Below are positions 14,101 through 29,100 of a stretch of 64,000 bases of DNA, in pieces. Location of the stretch: positions 36,680,905 through 36,744,904 of the forward strand of contig NC_067312.1 in assembly GCF_020740795.1 (NCBI RefSeq). Reading direction: 5' to 3'. The number at the start of each line of letters is the position of its first letter. The first letter of the stretch is position 1. The notes below the pieces were generated by a model that saw nothing but the letters and a program-made list of their open reading frames with translations, did not search any database and was not told the DNA's origin. Made by a program: the position numbers and the translations under genes. The DNA comes from Apus apus (lineage: Eukaryota > Chordata > Aves > Apodiformes > Apodidae).

Positions 14101-17100
14101 CTTCCCCTGGCTTTCATGGCTATGTCTTGCTGATGCTGTCCCTGCACTGCTGGCCTTCATCACTGGCTAGGTGCCTGTCTGGTGCCAGCTCAGCCTGCTT
14201 CCCACCAGTGCTCAGGGTTGTCTCTGAGAGCTGATGTCCAGGCCCTCTGGTCCCAGCCTGTCTGTTGCCTGGTGCAGGACTGCGAGTTGGTGCTTTTGAA
14301 TTTCAGGATGGTCCTGCTGGTTAATTTCTCTGTGTACCATCTCTTCTAAGTGAATGTATCCATGAATAAGTATATATATAAATACTTCATACATGAACAT
14401 GTGTATATGCATGTGTATGTGCCTGGTTTTTTCCATAGAATCACTAGTGCAAGATGAAAAGTTGTAATGACCACCACTGCTAATGCCTGCCACAAACCAT
14501 GAGTAAAATGTGTACAGAGACATGTATAGAGAACCACAGTCTTGCGCTCAGGCAGTGGGAAAATAGCAGCAATTCTAGGAGCTGGGGTGCTCATCTTACC
14601 TGCACATGTTCATTAATGAGAGATCATAGAATCATAGAATAGAATCATAGAATCATTAAGATTGGAAGGGACCTAAAAGATCATCAAGTTCCAACACCCC
14701 TGCCATGGGCAGGGAACCCTGCCAGTAGGCCAGGTTGCACAAAACCTTGTCCAACCTGGTCTTAAAAACCTCCAGGGATGGGGCATCAACAACCTCCCTG
14801 GGCAACCCATTCCAGTTCCTCACCACCCTTAAAGTGAATAAGTTCTTTCTAATATCTAACCTAAATCTCCCCTCTCTCAGTTTAAAACCATTACCCTTTG
14901 TCCTATCACTATCTTCTCTGATGAAAAGCCCCTCCCCAGCTTTCCTGTAGGCCCCTTTCCAGTACTGGAAGGCCACTTTAAGGTCTCCCTGGAGCCTTCT
15001 CTTCTCCAGGCTGAACAGCCCCAACTCTCTCAGCCTGTCATCATAGCAGAGGTGCTCCAGGCCTTTGATCATCTTGGTGGCCCTTCTCTGGACCCTCTCC
15101 AACAGGTCCATATCTTTCTTGTGCTGGGGGCCCCAGAACTCTACACAGTTTTCCAGGTGGGAACTGACCAGAGCAGAGTAGAGGGGCAGAATCACCTCCC
15201 TGGCCCTGCTGGCCACACTTCCTTTGATGCAGCCCAGGACACAACTGGCTCTCTGGGCTCCAGCACACATTGGTGGCTCATGTTGGGCTTCTCATCTACT
15301 ACCACCCCCAAGTCCTTCTCCTCAGGACTGCTCTCCAGCCATTCTCCCCTCCAGCCTGTATTTGTGCCTGGGGTTGTGCCAACCCAGGTGCAGGATCTTG
15401 CACTTGGCCTTGTTGAGCTTCATGAGGATGGCACTGGGCCACCTCTCCAGACTGTCAAGGTCCCTCTGGATGGCATCCCTTCCTTCTAGGCTGTCAGCGG
15501 CACCACACAGCTTGGTATCATCTGGAAACTTGCTGAGGATACACTCAATCCCACTGTCCATGTCTCTAACAAAGATATTAAACAGCACTGGTCCCAATAC
15601 TGACCCCTAAGGGACACCACTTGTCACCTGCCTCCATTTGGACATTGAGCCATTGACCACAACTCTCTGGGTACAGCCACCCAGCCAGTGACTTATCCTC
15701 AGAGTGGTCCACTGGTCAAATCCATGTCTAGTCAGTTTAGAGACCAGGATGTCATGTGGGACAGTGTCAAATGCTTTGCACAAATCCAAGTAGATGATGT
15801 GAGTTGCTCTGCCACCATCCACCATCTCTGTAGCCTTGTTGTAGAAGGCCACCAGATTGGTCAGGCATGACTTGCCCTTAATGAAGCCATGTTGGCTGTC
15901 ACCAGTCAGTCACCTCTTATTTTCCATGTGCCCTAGCAGACTTTCCAGGAGGAACTGCTCCATGACTTTGCCAGGCACAGAGGTGAGACTGACCGGGCTG
16001 TAGTTCCCTGGGTCTTCCTTTTTCCCCTTTTTAAAAACAGGGGCTATGTTCCCTTTTTTCCCATCAGCAGGAACCTCACCAGACTGCCATGACCTCTCAC
16101 ATGTGATGGACAAATGCTTAGCAATTTCATCCCTTAGGACCCGTGGGTAAATCCCATCAGGTCCCATAGATTTATGCACCTTCAGGTTCTTTAGATGGTC
16201 ACGAACCTGCTCTACACCTATGGTGGGGGTAATCCATTCTCCCAATCCCTGCTTTCACCTGTTGTGGCCTTTGTGTTGAGGATGGAGCACTTGCCAGAGA
16301 AGACTGAGGCAAAGAAGTCATTGAGAACCTCAGCCTTCTCAATATCCTGTGTTGCTGCCTCACCCGTTTCCTTCAGGAGAGGGCCTACATTCTCATGGTT
16401 ATCCTTTTCTCCCCAACATACCTATAGAAGCTTTTCTTACTGTTTTTAACATCCCTGGCAAGATTTAATTCTAGCAGGGATTTGGCTCTCCTAACCTGAA
16501 CCCTAGCTGCTTGGACAGCCTCTCTGTAATCCTCCCAGGATACCTGCCCTAGCTTCCACCCTGTGTGCTTCCTTGTTCAGTTTGAGCTTTTCTGGGAGCT
16601 GCTTACTCATCCATGCCAGCCTGTTGGAGTTTCTACTTGACTTCCTCTTGGGTCTTGAGAAGGTGATCCTTAAATATCAGCCAACTTTCATGGACCCATC
16701 TACCCTCCAGGATGTTATCCCAGGGCACTCTCTTGAGCAGATCCCTGAAGAGGCTGAAATCTGCCCTTCTGAAGCCAAGGGCAGTAAGCTTGCTGTAAGC
16801 CCTCCTTGCTACCCTAAGGATCTTGAACTCTACCATTTCATGGTCACTACAACCTAGGCTGCCCTTGAGCTTAACATCCCTCACCAGCCCTTCCTAGTTG
16901 GTGAGGACAAGGACCAGCACAGCACCTCTCATTGTTGGTTCCTCCATTACTTGGAAAAGGAAGTTATCATCCTTGCAATCTAAGAACCTCCTGGATTGTT
17001 TGTGTTTTGCAGAGCTGTTCTTTCAACAGATGTCAGGGTGGTTGAAGTCTCCCATGAGGACCATGGCATGTGAATGTGAAGCTGCTCCTATCTGTCTATA

Positions 17101-20100
17101 TAGTGCCTCATCTATTTTATCCTCCTGCTCAGGCAACCTGTAGCAAACCCCTACGGTGATGTCACCTTGACCTTTCTTCCTCTTAATCTTAACCCAGAAG
17201 TTCTATGTTGGCTCCTCATCCATCCCCAGGGAGAGCTCCTTGCACTCCAGGCTGGCCTTTGACACAGAGGGCAACACCCCCGCTCTGTCTCCCCTGTCTG
17301 TCCTTCCTAAAGAGTTTGTAACCCTCCATTCCAATGCTCCAGTCATACGAGCCATCCCACCAGGTCTCAGTGATGCCAATGAGATCATAGCCCAGCAGGC
17401 TCACCCTCATCTCTAACTCCTCCTGTTTATTCCCCATGCTGTGTGCATTTGTATAAAGGCATTTAAGCTGGGCCTCCAGTGAGGTTGCCTGACTAGCTGA
17501 CCTGACCACCACACCACCCCTAGGCTCATCTGTAGTAAGCTGTTTCTGAAGGTCCTTCCTTGATGCTGTTGGGCAGTTGCCAGAGTGTTAAATTAGTTCT
17601 GGCTGCTTCTGCATGGAGCCTGTTACCAGAACGTGCATGTCTGTAAAATACGATGTGAGGTCTGGGAGCAGGTGCCTCACACAGCTTATTTATCTGGGAA
17701 AGCCAGGCGGTAAATTTACCAGCTGTGGATGGCATGTTGAATAACTGAGTAAAGCAAAGACATTTAATTTAGCCAACTGCAGTTATGCCTCAGGTGTCCC
17801 AATGAGAGGAGCTGCTGACCAGTAGAGCACAAAATTTTTTAAAGCTATTGCACAATTCATAGCATTGGCAAACATAGAATAATTGAATGATAAAAGATGT
17901 CAGTTGCCATTAAACTAACATAAGATACACTAACCACTGTATGTGTGTTCTACAGCAGTGATTTCCTTTTAAATCAGAGGAGCTGCAGTATCTTGAGTGC
18001 CTCAGTGTGGATGCATAGGATTGTATTTGATTTTGAACATAATTCTTCCCTGATCAAAAGAAACAGAGCAATAATTCCTATTTGCCTTGGTCCTCATCTC
18101 TCCACTGGACCTTCTGAAAAGGTGTGAGGAGTCACAGTTGCACACCATTGGGCTGTGAACATGTATAGCTTAACCAGGATTTGGGTTGCCTGTTAAGTGG
18201 CACAGGGGGATAACACATGATGCACAGGGGATGTATCTGCTGCATCTCTTTGTTATACCTGTTGCCGCTAGTTTGTGCAGTCTGTTAGCTGGAGATAAAT
18301 ACCTCACAGAAGAGCCAAACTAGACTTCTTTGGCAGCAAAAGGTTGCCAGAAGGATGTAAAACACTGGCAAGCAGAAATGGGAAGACTGAAGGGTTGGTA
18401 GGTTTTTTTATGCTAAGCTTAATGGCTACATTCTTTAAAGCTTAATGGCAAGTTGATGTGTAATGTGAACACTCTTTGTGAGCAGAGAAGTAATATAAAG
18501 CTGCAAATGTGGCAGACTTGACTAAGTTTGGTATTTGTACACTCTTGAACTACTATTCCAAAGTGATGGCCTTTCCACCTTTTCATCCGGTATGATAATC
18601 ATCGCCAGCTGTGGCACCTAAGCATTGCACTCACCTTTTTTTTTCATCAGTGTTTCACCTGTGCTAAAATGTCAATTATTTTTCCCTTAAAATAGGTTGC
18701 AGGTTTTTTGAGAGTAGGTATATTATGCAGTGCACATGTGGGGGGATGGAGTTCCCTTATCCCTGAAGTAATTGTGTGGCTCCCCTGAGGGTTATGGCCA
18801 ACTGGTGGCAGCGCTCTGCTACCCATCTCTCACCCTGCAAGGCCTCTTGGTTGTCTCAGAAAATGTGCCTCTCTGCTCAGTAACACATTTTTCCAGGGGT
18901 GTTAAGTGAGGCATCTCACACCCTGAAGGACATTATCAAGAAAAAGAGGGGTTTTTTTACTGAATTTTCATTTTGTTTTTCTACCTCGAGTGTCTAGATA
19001 AGAAAGTGGTTTAATGGTGCGTGTGCTATGCAAACTGGAACTCACACAACCATGCTTCACTGATCATGTCAGCCTTGATAGGAATCTTGATTTTACATAT
19101 AATTTTCTACATTGAATTAGGAAAATTCTCTTTTTTTAAAAAAAAAACAAACAAACTGGGAAGGTGGAGAGACGGCTGGTACAAGTGGAATGAGCAAGAG
19201 TTGTTTCCAATAAGCATTAAGACTTTCCCTGAGCCAATGCTTTAGCTTGGTGATGTTCCATTAGAATTTCTGCCTAAGTTGCATAAAATAAAGTTTCCTC
19301 TCAGAAAAGACCATTGTGAGAATAATGGTCATAAATCAATACTCTTTTATCTTTCATAACCACACAAGAAGAACAAAATTAAAATTGAAACTCAGAATCT
19401 TTCAAAGGGGGAAAGACATTTCAGATGATGAAACATGTTAAGATGATGCTTCTTCAGTTTATAACTGAAACCGAGTTTCATAGATTGCAGAGCCTTAGGA
19501 GCTTTGCAGTTACTCCTGATTCTAGGAGAGAGATGGTGAAGCTGTTTGTGTCATCTGCCCTATGAATTTTTGTACTTTGAAGTTATGTTCCTTTTGTTGA
19601 ATTTTAATTATCCTCAGCATGCAACTGTTAGTTGTGCTGGATATGTCCGCCCTGTTAAAGCTGGTCCACTGTTGCATATGTGTATTTTACTACCTTTGGG
19701 TTAGACTGTATACCTGACATTCATGTTCTGAAATGTGGGTGAATAGCAGGTGAATCTTGCAGCTATTGTAGCCACTCTCTGGCTCAATCACTAATTTTGT
19801 TATTTTTGCAAACTGGAACCCCGCTTGCCAACAGTCTGAGAGCAACAGACCCTAATACAGCCAGTGGACCTGCAATTAGTATGTTTTAGTGTGATGTCAG
19901 CATTTGAGATTTCAGTATAAATCAGGCATAGCAGCTTGGATCCATACTTCCTTCATACTAGTTGATGTGGTTGTGGATGGGGCTATTGGTTCTTCAGGGC
20001 CAGAAGGAATAATGAGGCTGTATGTGTAGGACTTATTATTTTAAACTCCTGTTTTCTTCTTCTGCTCTTCTTTCATCTTGTGTCTCCCAAAAAGCATTAC

Positions 20101-23100
20101 CTACCTATGTGGGAAATAAAAAACATTTGTAATATGGACTGTGGTAGTTACAAGAGGTCTTTTTGGTCAGCAACCCCTGCTGGGGTGAAAAGAGAGTTCA
20201 GAGCAGCCAAGCCATACTTAATCCTTTTTTCTTTTGTCTTCTCTTTAAGCACTGGATGTATCTTGGGAGTAGGACTTGTTCTTTCATTTATGAGTCACAG
20301 TAGCCAAACAGAATCACGAGTGCATGTTTCCGCTGCATTGCAAAAACTCTACAAGTACATGGATAGCAGTGAGGACCAAAGCAGATCAGTCCAGGAGGTA
20401 TGACCTATTTTAATGCAAATTTTAAATCTTCCTTTTATTTTGTTGCCTTCCTTTAATAACTATTGACTTTTTACTGAAGCTTTATGTCTGTAGTACTAGA
20501 ATACTTGTTTCTGTTATTTCTTTCACAAAATACAGTTTTATATCTGCTGAAGAAAATAATATTAATAGTAATAATAATAGAATAACTTACAGTGCTGCAC
20601 AAACATTAAGAAACAGCCTGAAAAGATAATAGATATAATTATTCAAAATGCTTCTTTAATTCCTTAATTTCAAATTAAATTCTTGGAAGTTGGGTCCTGA
20701 GTAACTGTGGATATGAGTCTCTTACATAGAGTTGTTTACGGCTCATCTGATCTACTAGAAAGCAAACAGCAAGTTACTGTCAGAGAAAACCTTAATGCTA
20801 ATACTTCCTCCTTCAATATGCCATCCCTTTCCTTCCTTCCTGCTGTCACTAGCTAATGTGAATCTTGCACTTGTGAGTGCTGCTATGGCCCTGCTTGCCC
20901 CTTATAACTGTTTGAGCATGTGTTTCAGTTTCTTTTGCCAGGATGTGTCCTCTAAGTTTTAATGTCCATGGACTAAGTCTGTAACCTTGTTGAGATAAAA
21001 CTTGAGAAGTAAAACTGATTAAATTAGAGGAGCTTAAAACAGAAAACAAGAATTGGGAAAAGCAGGTGTTTTGCACAAAAAAGCAACCCTGTATCTGAAA
21101 CAGCTGAGTTGCATAATTCTCCCTTTTCTAAGGGAGTTAGTAGAGATTGGTAGTACTATTGTGTTTCTCCTCTTGGAATTGCTCTTTATGTAAGGTCTTC
21201 TTTTATGGAGTTCAATTTTTTGGCAGTACGTATGTTTTGGGGATTAGACTTTTGCAATTAATGGTTCATTCATTGTAAAGACTTACTTTTACTCTCCCCA
21301 GACATCTCGAAGTGCTTTACTGAACTTAAACTGGGTTCAATACAGCAACTTCTGAGATGAGAAGCAGCAGCTGTTTAGCATCATGAGATAGTTTGGGATG
21401 AGAGGCAAAGGCTTTCTTTTTCAATTAAAAACTCTGTAAGGAATTTTACAGATAATTACATTATTAAATTTGGCCAGCACCTGAGGATTCATACTACTAT
21501 ATTTATGAGATGCAGTGTTGCTTGTGAATCCTTCTGCAAGGACATGAGACTGGTGTCATGCACTCTTCTTCTGGCCTCGTGGACCTGCTTGTAGCCTTGA
21601 TGGGATCACAGCATGCTGTGTATTCCCACATAAATAATTATCTGATACTTGTGTTGATTCATTGCTCCATGTGCAGATTGCTACAATGAGTTCAATCAGG
21701 CACTTGTTAACAGCATTAATTTTTTTTTTTTTTTTTTTCAGGTACTTGCCTATTCTGTGGCCTGTTCCTGTGTCTCTGCTTTCAGTGGTGGAATCATAGA
21801 AGCAGCTAAGGCTGAGGAGGCCATGAACAAGCTACAGACCTTAGTGGAAAATAATCAACAGGTCATAATTCAGAGTTTGGGCTTTACTTCAGTTTTGGTT
21901 TTCTCTTACCTATTTAGTATTGGATACTGCTTTTCCCAGACTGCAATTTCAAGAAAAAATTTTTGATCTACGTTCAGCATTAATTAACATTTAGTGTGTT
22001 AAGCATACTGTGCAATTGCCAAGACTACCACTTGATCCTTTGGTGCATTGTCTACAGGTGTATACCAATAACTAGACAGTGAAATGAAGCATGTTTTATG
22101 TATTTGACAGCATTTAGAAGATAGGTTCTTACTTTTGAGTTTTTCATGTCTTTAGTCCCCGAGTCCTGCAAAATTTTGTCTCTTTAGTGACATGTTTCTT
22201 TAGATTATTTTTCTTGATAGGAAAATACATCTACTGTGCTTTTCTGAATTTTAGCTTTCCCTTAGCCTTCAGACAGTGCATCATAACCAAAGCCAGAGCT
22301 ATCCCTCCAGGTGTCTCTTTCATCCCTAGTGTCCTAGGGTTACCCTCAAAGTACCAAAAATAATCTCTGTATTTCAGTGTGTTTTCTTTTTTGTTAAATG
22401 TTTGCAAGAAAAAAGGGGGGGGAAGGAAAAAGAAAGAAAAAAGACAACCATTTACCCATTTTGATTCAAACCTACTATTACACTAATGAACTGTTTAGAA
22501 CATTTATCTGGAAAACAGGAAGTAAAAAGAAACTACCTTTGCTACAGCTTTTTAACTCAGTATGAGAAAGTCTGCTCTTAAATAAAGGCTCTAGAGCTAC
22601 TTGTTTGTCAAAGATCAGTATTGAATCTCAAAATATTCTATATCACTTGACATGAGAAAATACATTAAATAAGAAAACATCTAGTATTTTATACAAAGAC
22701 ATTACACCTAATTATTGGAATATAATAAATATTTAGGTAATGTTGCAACTAAAAAAAAAATAGCATCCTTAGGAATATCTTTTTTTTTAATGTGCCTTTT
22801 TCACCTTACAGACCCACAGTTTTGCTTTAGCTCTAGGTGCAATAGTACATGGATTGTCAGCTTGTGGTCATGGGAGAGCTGAAGATCTGAGTAACAGACT
22901 AATGCCTGCCTGGATAAAAGTTGTGCTTGCAGAGGTAAAGGAGTTGGAATTCATATCCTGTTTTCTGGGGCAGAGGTGATTTTAAATGAAAATTAGGGAT
23001 GTAATTTTTCGTTGCTTCTGCAGATCTGATGCTAGAGTAGGTTAGGACTATCAGAACATGCTTTTTGATTAATATTTGGAAGCAAAAGTTTTTGGTCTGT

Positions 23101-26100
23101 TTACTAAAGGGAAAAAAGAATTTTTTTCTTCTGCTTGGATGATTTATGGGTCAATGAGATCTTAATTTGGACATTTTAACTAACACTATCCAAAGATAAA
23201 ATCTAGGTTAGTGAATGAAGATGCCTTGTGAAATGGGGTGCTATTTATCAAAGCCCAACAGAATGGTAATTTTAGTGCCTCAGTTGTTACAAAAATTTTA
23301 ATTTATCTCATTGTAACAAAAATCACTTGTTTGAAATCAAACTCTAAACTTTTACATTAAAATTGCATCTGAATGTAATTACCAATAAAGAAACAGTGTT
23401 TCAGAGTGACTTGAATTGGCTTATACAGACTTTGCTAGCATAAAGTTATTTGGGAGAAATCCATGATTATTTTGGATTGGGGAGGGGAGGGTGGGGAAGC
23501 TCCATATAAATCCTTCATTCACCTTGAGAGGGATGAATAATTATCCAGCACACTGAAGGGCTGACCTGAAAAGGTTGTTGAGATGAGATGTGAAAGTGAT
23601 AGCAGTCATGGTTTTTAAGTTGGAAGAAACAAGTGTTTTGCCCTACAGTAGTGCTGTGTGACCACATGGACGCGCTGATCCTGAATTACTCTTCCAGGGT
23701 TCTCCAACAATGCAACGTCTGGCTGCTGTCAGTGGGCTGGTTGCACTGGTGGGCTCTGAAGGAGGCATGCTACAGGTGAGAACATACAAGCAAGTGGTAC
23801 CTTTATCTCTTGGCCAGAAGGCAAGACGGAATCTTCTGCATCCTTACAGCAGTGGTTGTATACCAGGGCATTGCATTGGTATTGCATACCATTTATGCAA
23901 TAGTCAGTCATGTTGGGTATGAACCAAGTGGAATGGAATTACAATGTGTAAAATGGGGTCTGTTCCATTTTCACGTTATATGGTTGATGTGCAGTGCCAC
24001 TGGGGAAAAGTTTACAGCAATGTAGGCTTTCTCCTTTTGTCCTCTACTCCCCCACAAAAAGGCATGGGTGCAAATGTAAACTGTCTTTTCAGCACCTGTT
24101 AATTTATTTTGTTGATTCTTTTTTTCCCCCTTAGAAAATTCACATCATTTTTTTCTTTCTAATTCTCTGGCAGCTGAAATCTGAAAGCATTCAGTCTTCC
24201 CAGTTTCAAAATAAGCTGAATGAAGTCATCAGAACCCTTACACAGGTAAGAAGGTATCCTCTGTTTCCTGCTTTTGATATTGCACTACCAGTTTGGATAT
24301 TGTACTGTGTCACTTTGCACACACAGGCCAAATCTGTTTAAAGAAACTGCATAATGTCTGTGTCTAGCCTGAATGAGGCAGCAACAGAAGTCTAACTAGT
24401 GGCTTATTGTCTCAACAGATAATCAGTTTTTCAGGGCAGATTGGCCTTCAAACAAATGCAGCAGGACTACTAGGCCGCCTTCATATGTCCTGTTTGTCTT
24501 CTACCCAGAACAGGGCATCAGGTAAGAGGCTTTATTATTGCTGCTTAAAGAATATGTAGAAGTAGCCACCTAAGAGGTGCTAAAAAGGCATCGAGGGAAG
24601 GGACCCATTAGAGATCACAGGCTAGACATTACAGCCCTATTAAATGACATGACAGCCTTTGAATCAGGTACCTCGTGTTTTAATGTTATAACATGATTAT
24701 AATAATGTTATAATTTCTGCTGGCCTGTTTTAGTATATAAACAGTCTTTTCTCTTCACAGTTCCTCCAGATTTTAGCTACTTGCCTGAAAACAGCCTTAT
24801 CAGGGCAGCCATTGACTTTGCCATTGAAAGTGGAAAGAAAGGTAAGAAGAGATCCTTCTGGGAAATTTGTTACAACTGTAAGCAGTGACCCTAATAACTC
24901 CCTTTTATTCGCTAAGAGAAGTGTGTGTGTAGAACTCAGACTCTGATTGAATCTTCTGTTGTAGGCCCTGAATCTGTCCCAGCTGAGCTGGTGAAAGTAG
25001 CGCTGACACCCATTGCATTAGTTGGAGAAAGCCATCAGTATCCACCTGTAAACTGGGCATCCATTCTTTCTCCTTTGATGAGGCTAAACTTTGGTAAGGT
25101 TAATAATTTTCTATTAAGTCTTTTGAATTTGTCACCAGATTTCTTTACTAATGCAGCTTTCACAAACTTTAGAGCCCACTTCAGGGCTAGAAATTATTGC
25201 AGAGATCAAGTGTTTACCATACTTTCTAGACCAATTTTTTAATGTTTGCAAGCATGTATTTGTGACCTCTATGTGGACAGTTTGTTTAACTCAAGAAAAG
25301 ACTAGAGAAGACCAGAGCTGAAAAGTTGGGAGCAGGACTGGCAGTTCCCTAAAACACAAGTGAAAATTAAGTAAGTTTTTCATTTGAACTATTTATGGTA
25401 AGAAGAGCTCACTATGAAACTGAACTAATTGTATCTTATTTTCAGTACGCACTGGGTACGGGGCCTGTGCCAGAAGCTGCAGGCAGCTTTATCACAGGTT
25501 TAAACTGCTGTAGTTCATCTAGCTATCACTAGTCTGAAATACACTTTCTACTGAGTTACACTAGGTGACAAAGAAAAGCATAGCCTATTTTCCATCATGA
25601 TCTTGATTTTTTCAGTGCTTCTCACAGCATTTTTTCTACATGCTGGAAAAAAACTTTAATCCTGAAGTACTGTGTTGAAGAATTTGTATAATTTTATTTT
25701 CAGGTATCTGCCAGTGCCTGTTCTGGTCAATATAAATGTCTGAGTTTCAAACTAATTTCCTTAAAAAATTCCAGCAAACTGCTGTGCAAAATTCTGTGTT
25801 CCCTTGTTTGTTTCCTGTGAGTTTTGTTTCTCCTGCTTTATGTAAATGTTATTACTGGCCTTAAAGATTCTTTAAAAGCTGAGTTGGGAAAGTACTGTTG
25901 TGTCCAGAAAATGGCAAAATTTTTTTCATTTCTTTCTGGTGTTCATTTTACTTATACAGAATGCTTGTATAAGCACTAGAAGTCATTGAACTGGCCAATG
26001 AAGAAAAACTACTTGCTAGATGCAGAAAGATTTCGCTACCTATAAACATTTTTTGTATACTTGAGCTGCAACCTCTGTTTTACTTGGTATTCTTGCAATT

Positions 26101-29100
26101 GATTGTAAAGTCTTTTGTAAGACTGAAAGAGTTTCCTGTACTGAGCTCTACAGTCCATTCTGATGCAAATCTGTGTGCAACCTTATGAATAGCTGAAACT
26201 TGTTGAATGTATGGGGGATTTTTTATTCCTGTTTTTCATTTAGGAGTTTTACTTTTGTAAAATGGGGAAATTCCAGAAGAAACAGTAAATTCGTTTTTGG
26301 CTTTGTTTTTATTGACTTCAGGCAGCAACACAGTCTGCCTTTTTATACACAATTTCTCTTGACTGTCCATCTGGAGTGTTGTGGAAGTTGCACAACCTTC
26401 TCTTGATTATATATGTACACAGAAATAGGTCTTGCTGTGTGGTAATGAGCAATGTTAATGTTGTGTTAGCAGGTATAACTCAGAATAGTTGTATTATGAC
26501 CTAACAGTCCACCTAGAAATGTGGTTCTCTTTAACACACTTTTTATGGAACGGCTGTATCATGAATATTTTATGAAAATGAGACTATATGCTCAATTCTC
26601 TCTGGTTCTCTAGGTCACCATTATTCATGTCTGAGAATTCAAGGCTTTTTTTATGCTTTAAATGTTTCACAAATTCTACTCTGAAGGTTTGTTCATTGGT
26701 AGACATATTTAAGATAACAGCTTTCCTATCTTACAAGGTTTATTGCAGTTATTGTTGAGCAGAAATGGTATAATGGGATTGAAGTAATACCTGCTTGTTA
26801 TTCAGTAGTGTTCTAAATTGAGCAGTCATAGGCAAATTGTAATCTATGTCTCAGCAGTCCAAGATAGTGAGACAAATTTTTTAATTGATTACAGTGTATC
26901 TTGTTACAATTTCATCTTTTCCGAGTTCTGCAAATGACTTGTCATGTAAGATACTTATTTCAAGGATCCTGATACTAGGGTCTTAAATATTTGCTTTGTT
27001 CATGGAGTGGTGTTAGTGAACTTTATAGAAGTCATACTATACAGATTGCTATATTAATTACTGAAAGATGTTTAATTTGAAAAGCACCTATTAAGTTTTA
27101 TGCTGACATTTAACAGTAATATATCTTCTGTTTAATGAGTCAAATGCTAATATAAGACTTAAATTTTTTGTCCTTTTGTTGCTGTAGCAATCATGTACTA
27201 TGTGAAAGCCATGCCACTGCCTAAAGTATCCTTTCGGCACATTTATGACTAGTAATTCTATTAAGAAACAGGATGTACTAGTCATTTAAGGGACTTTAAA
27301 GAGAAACCAATAAGGATTCCATAACCATTGTAATCTTCAGGCACAGTAAGGTCTTCCCATGAGTTAATCTGTAGAATGCTGTAGCCAAGCACCCGTAGTA
27401 GTAACAGTGACTACCATCTGTTCTGCAACATGTTACATGAGCGTGGGGTGCCTGGAAGAGGAGAAGCATGAACAAATGCTTCTGCATTTAGCAGGAAGGA
27501 GTATTCACAGAATCACTTATGTTGGAAAAGACCTTGAAGATCGTCGAGTCCAACTGTTATACTGACTCATTTCTGCTTCTGTAGATTATATCTTCTCTTT
27601 ATTTGGAAAGAAGTTTTTTAATTCTTACTTTTTTACCATTCCCACATTTTTAATGTTGAGTGAATTGAAACTGGTGTGGACCAATCCCCTGATTTCTTGC
27701 TGAAAATGCATGATTGGGAAGAGAAGACTTGTAACACGTTTTAAAATCTTTAAGCAGCATCTCTAGAAAAGCAGTTTTTATGTAGTGCTCTAGTAGAGCA
27801 ATAACGCTCCTTTATTTCATGAGTTGAGAAAAAAATTAAAGTGAAAATAATTTCTTCATGTTTTGTTTTCTTCTGCTTTAGGTGATGAGGTGAAACATCT
27901 CTGCCTTCAACTGGCTGTGACACAGGCCCAGTCATCTCAAAATGCAGCAATGCTTTTGGGGATGTGGGTCACGCCTCCTCTTGTCTATAGTCTCAGTGTA
28001 TGTATGTCAGAAAACTTGTGTCAGAAAAATTGTTTAGCAAATATTTATAGTGAGAGGCTATTCTGAAGCCTTGAAATTCAAGGCAGATTTAAGATCTGCT
28101 TCATTGGTTTTGCTTGAATTGCTTAAGACCTCTTTCCTCACTTTCTATTCTCTAGCTTTGGAAACCTAGAGATGTAAGAAGGCATGGCATATAGGGAGAA
28201 AAAGTATCTTTTATTTTACCAGCTGATAGTCTTAGAAAGTAAGTCCAACCTGTCTGTCCAAAAGCTGGTCTGCTTCTTCCAGCAATGTCTCTTGATCTAG
28301 TAAAATGTGTTAGTTCTTGAGCACCTTACCTTAATTCTGTTGATAGTCAATAGACTGACCTATAGTATAATCAAACTTGGGCTAATACTCCACTACAGTG
28401 CAGTTCTTCTTACTGAGGTACAACATGGATTGCTTGATACAGTATGTAAAACTCCTTGAATCCCAGTGTGCAGTTCTGTCAGTTTTTACAAGTTGAGGAG
28501 CCAAGTTCATGACAATTCTCAGAAAATCCGTTGTGGATTTGTGAGCTTTTCCAGTTCAAGGGATATTTTTATCTTGTAACAGTAATACTGACAGTACTAG
28601 GAGTACCATACTTATGTGCATGGCTGTCTAGTCAGTGTGTGTACTTTATGTAAGAACACAGTGGGCACCATATAAGGAAATCATAATTGTTCTTCCAGCA
28701 CAGAAACAGGATTTCTAGGGTTCATTGAAAGAAAGTTCCTTAATTTTTAAGGAAAACAGAATATTGACATGTTTAAACTCTTTAATTCAAGCAACTCATC
28801 AAAAGAGGGAAGAACTGAGAAATACTTATTACTTTTGAGTGTGTTTTAACTTGGTGTTGAGCCACTTTTTTGTAATTCCATCTTTTATAACAATAGTTGA
28901 TGGCCAGTGAAGAGTTTGAATGTGAAACTAAGCAAAAGTTTCTGCTTTTCAGATGAAAACTCAGAAATGCCTTTTCATGTCCTTGCCTCTATGGATGAAA
29001 CATGTTGCAGAAGACAAACTACAGTATTTTACAGAAGTGTTTCTGTTACAACAATTTGAAGTGAAGGACCACACAAAAAACCCAGAAATTTGCCAGTGTG

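Noticed and set aside
25445..25496. Exon-like stretch after ttttcag (TACGCACTGGGTACGGGG...)
   Set aside because: The frame reaches a stop soon after, and the exons at 24965-25093 and 27882-27997 join in phase and give the expected protein without it.
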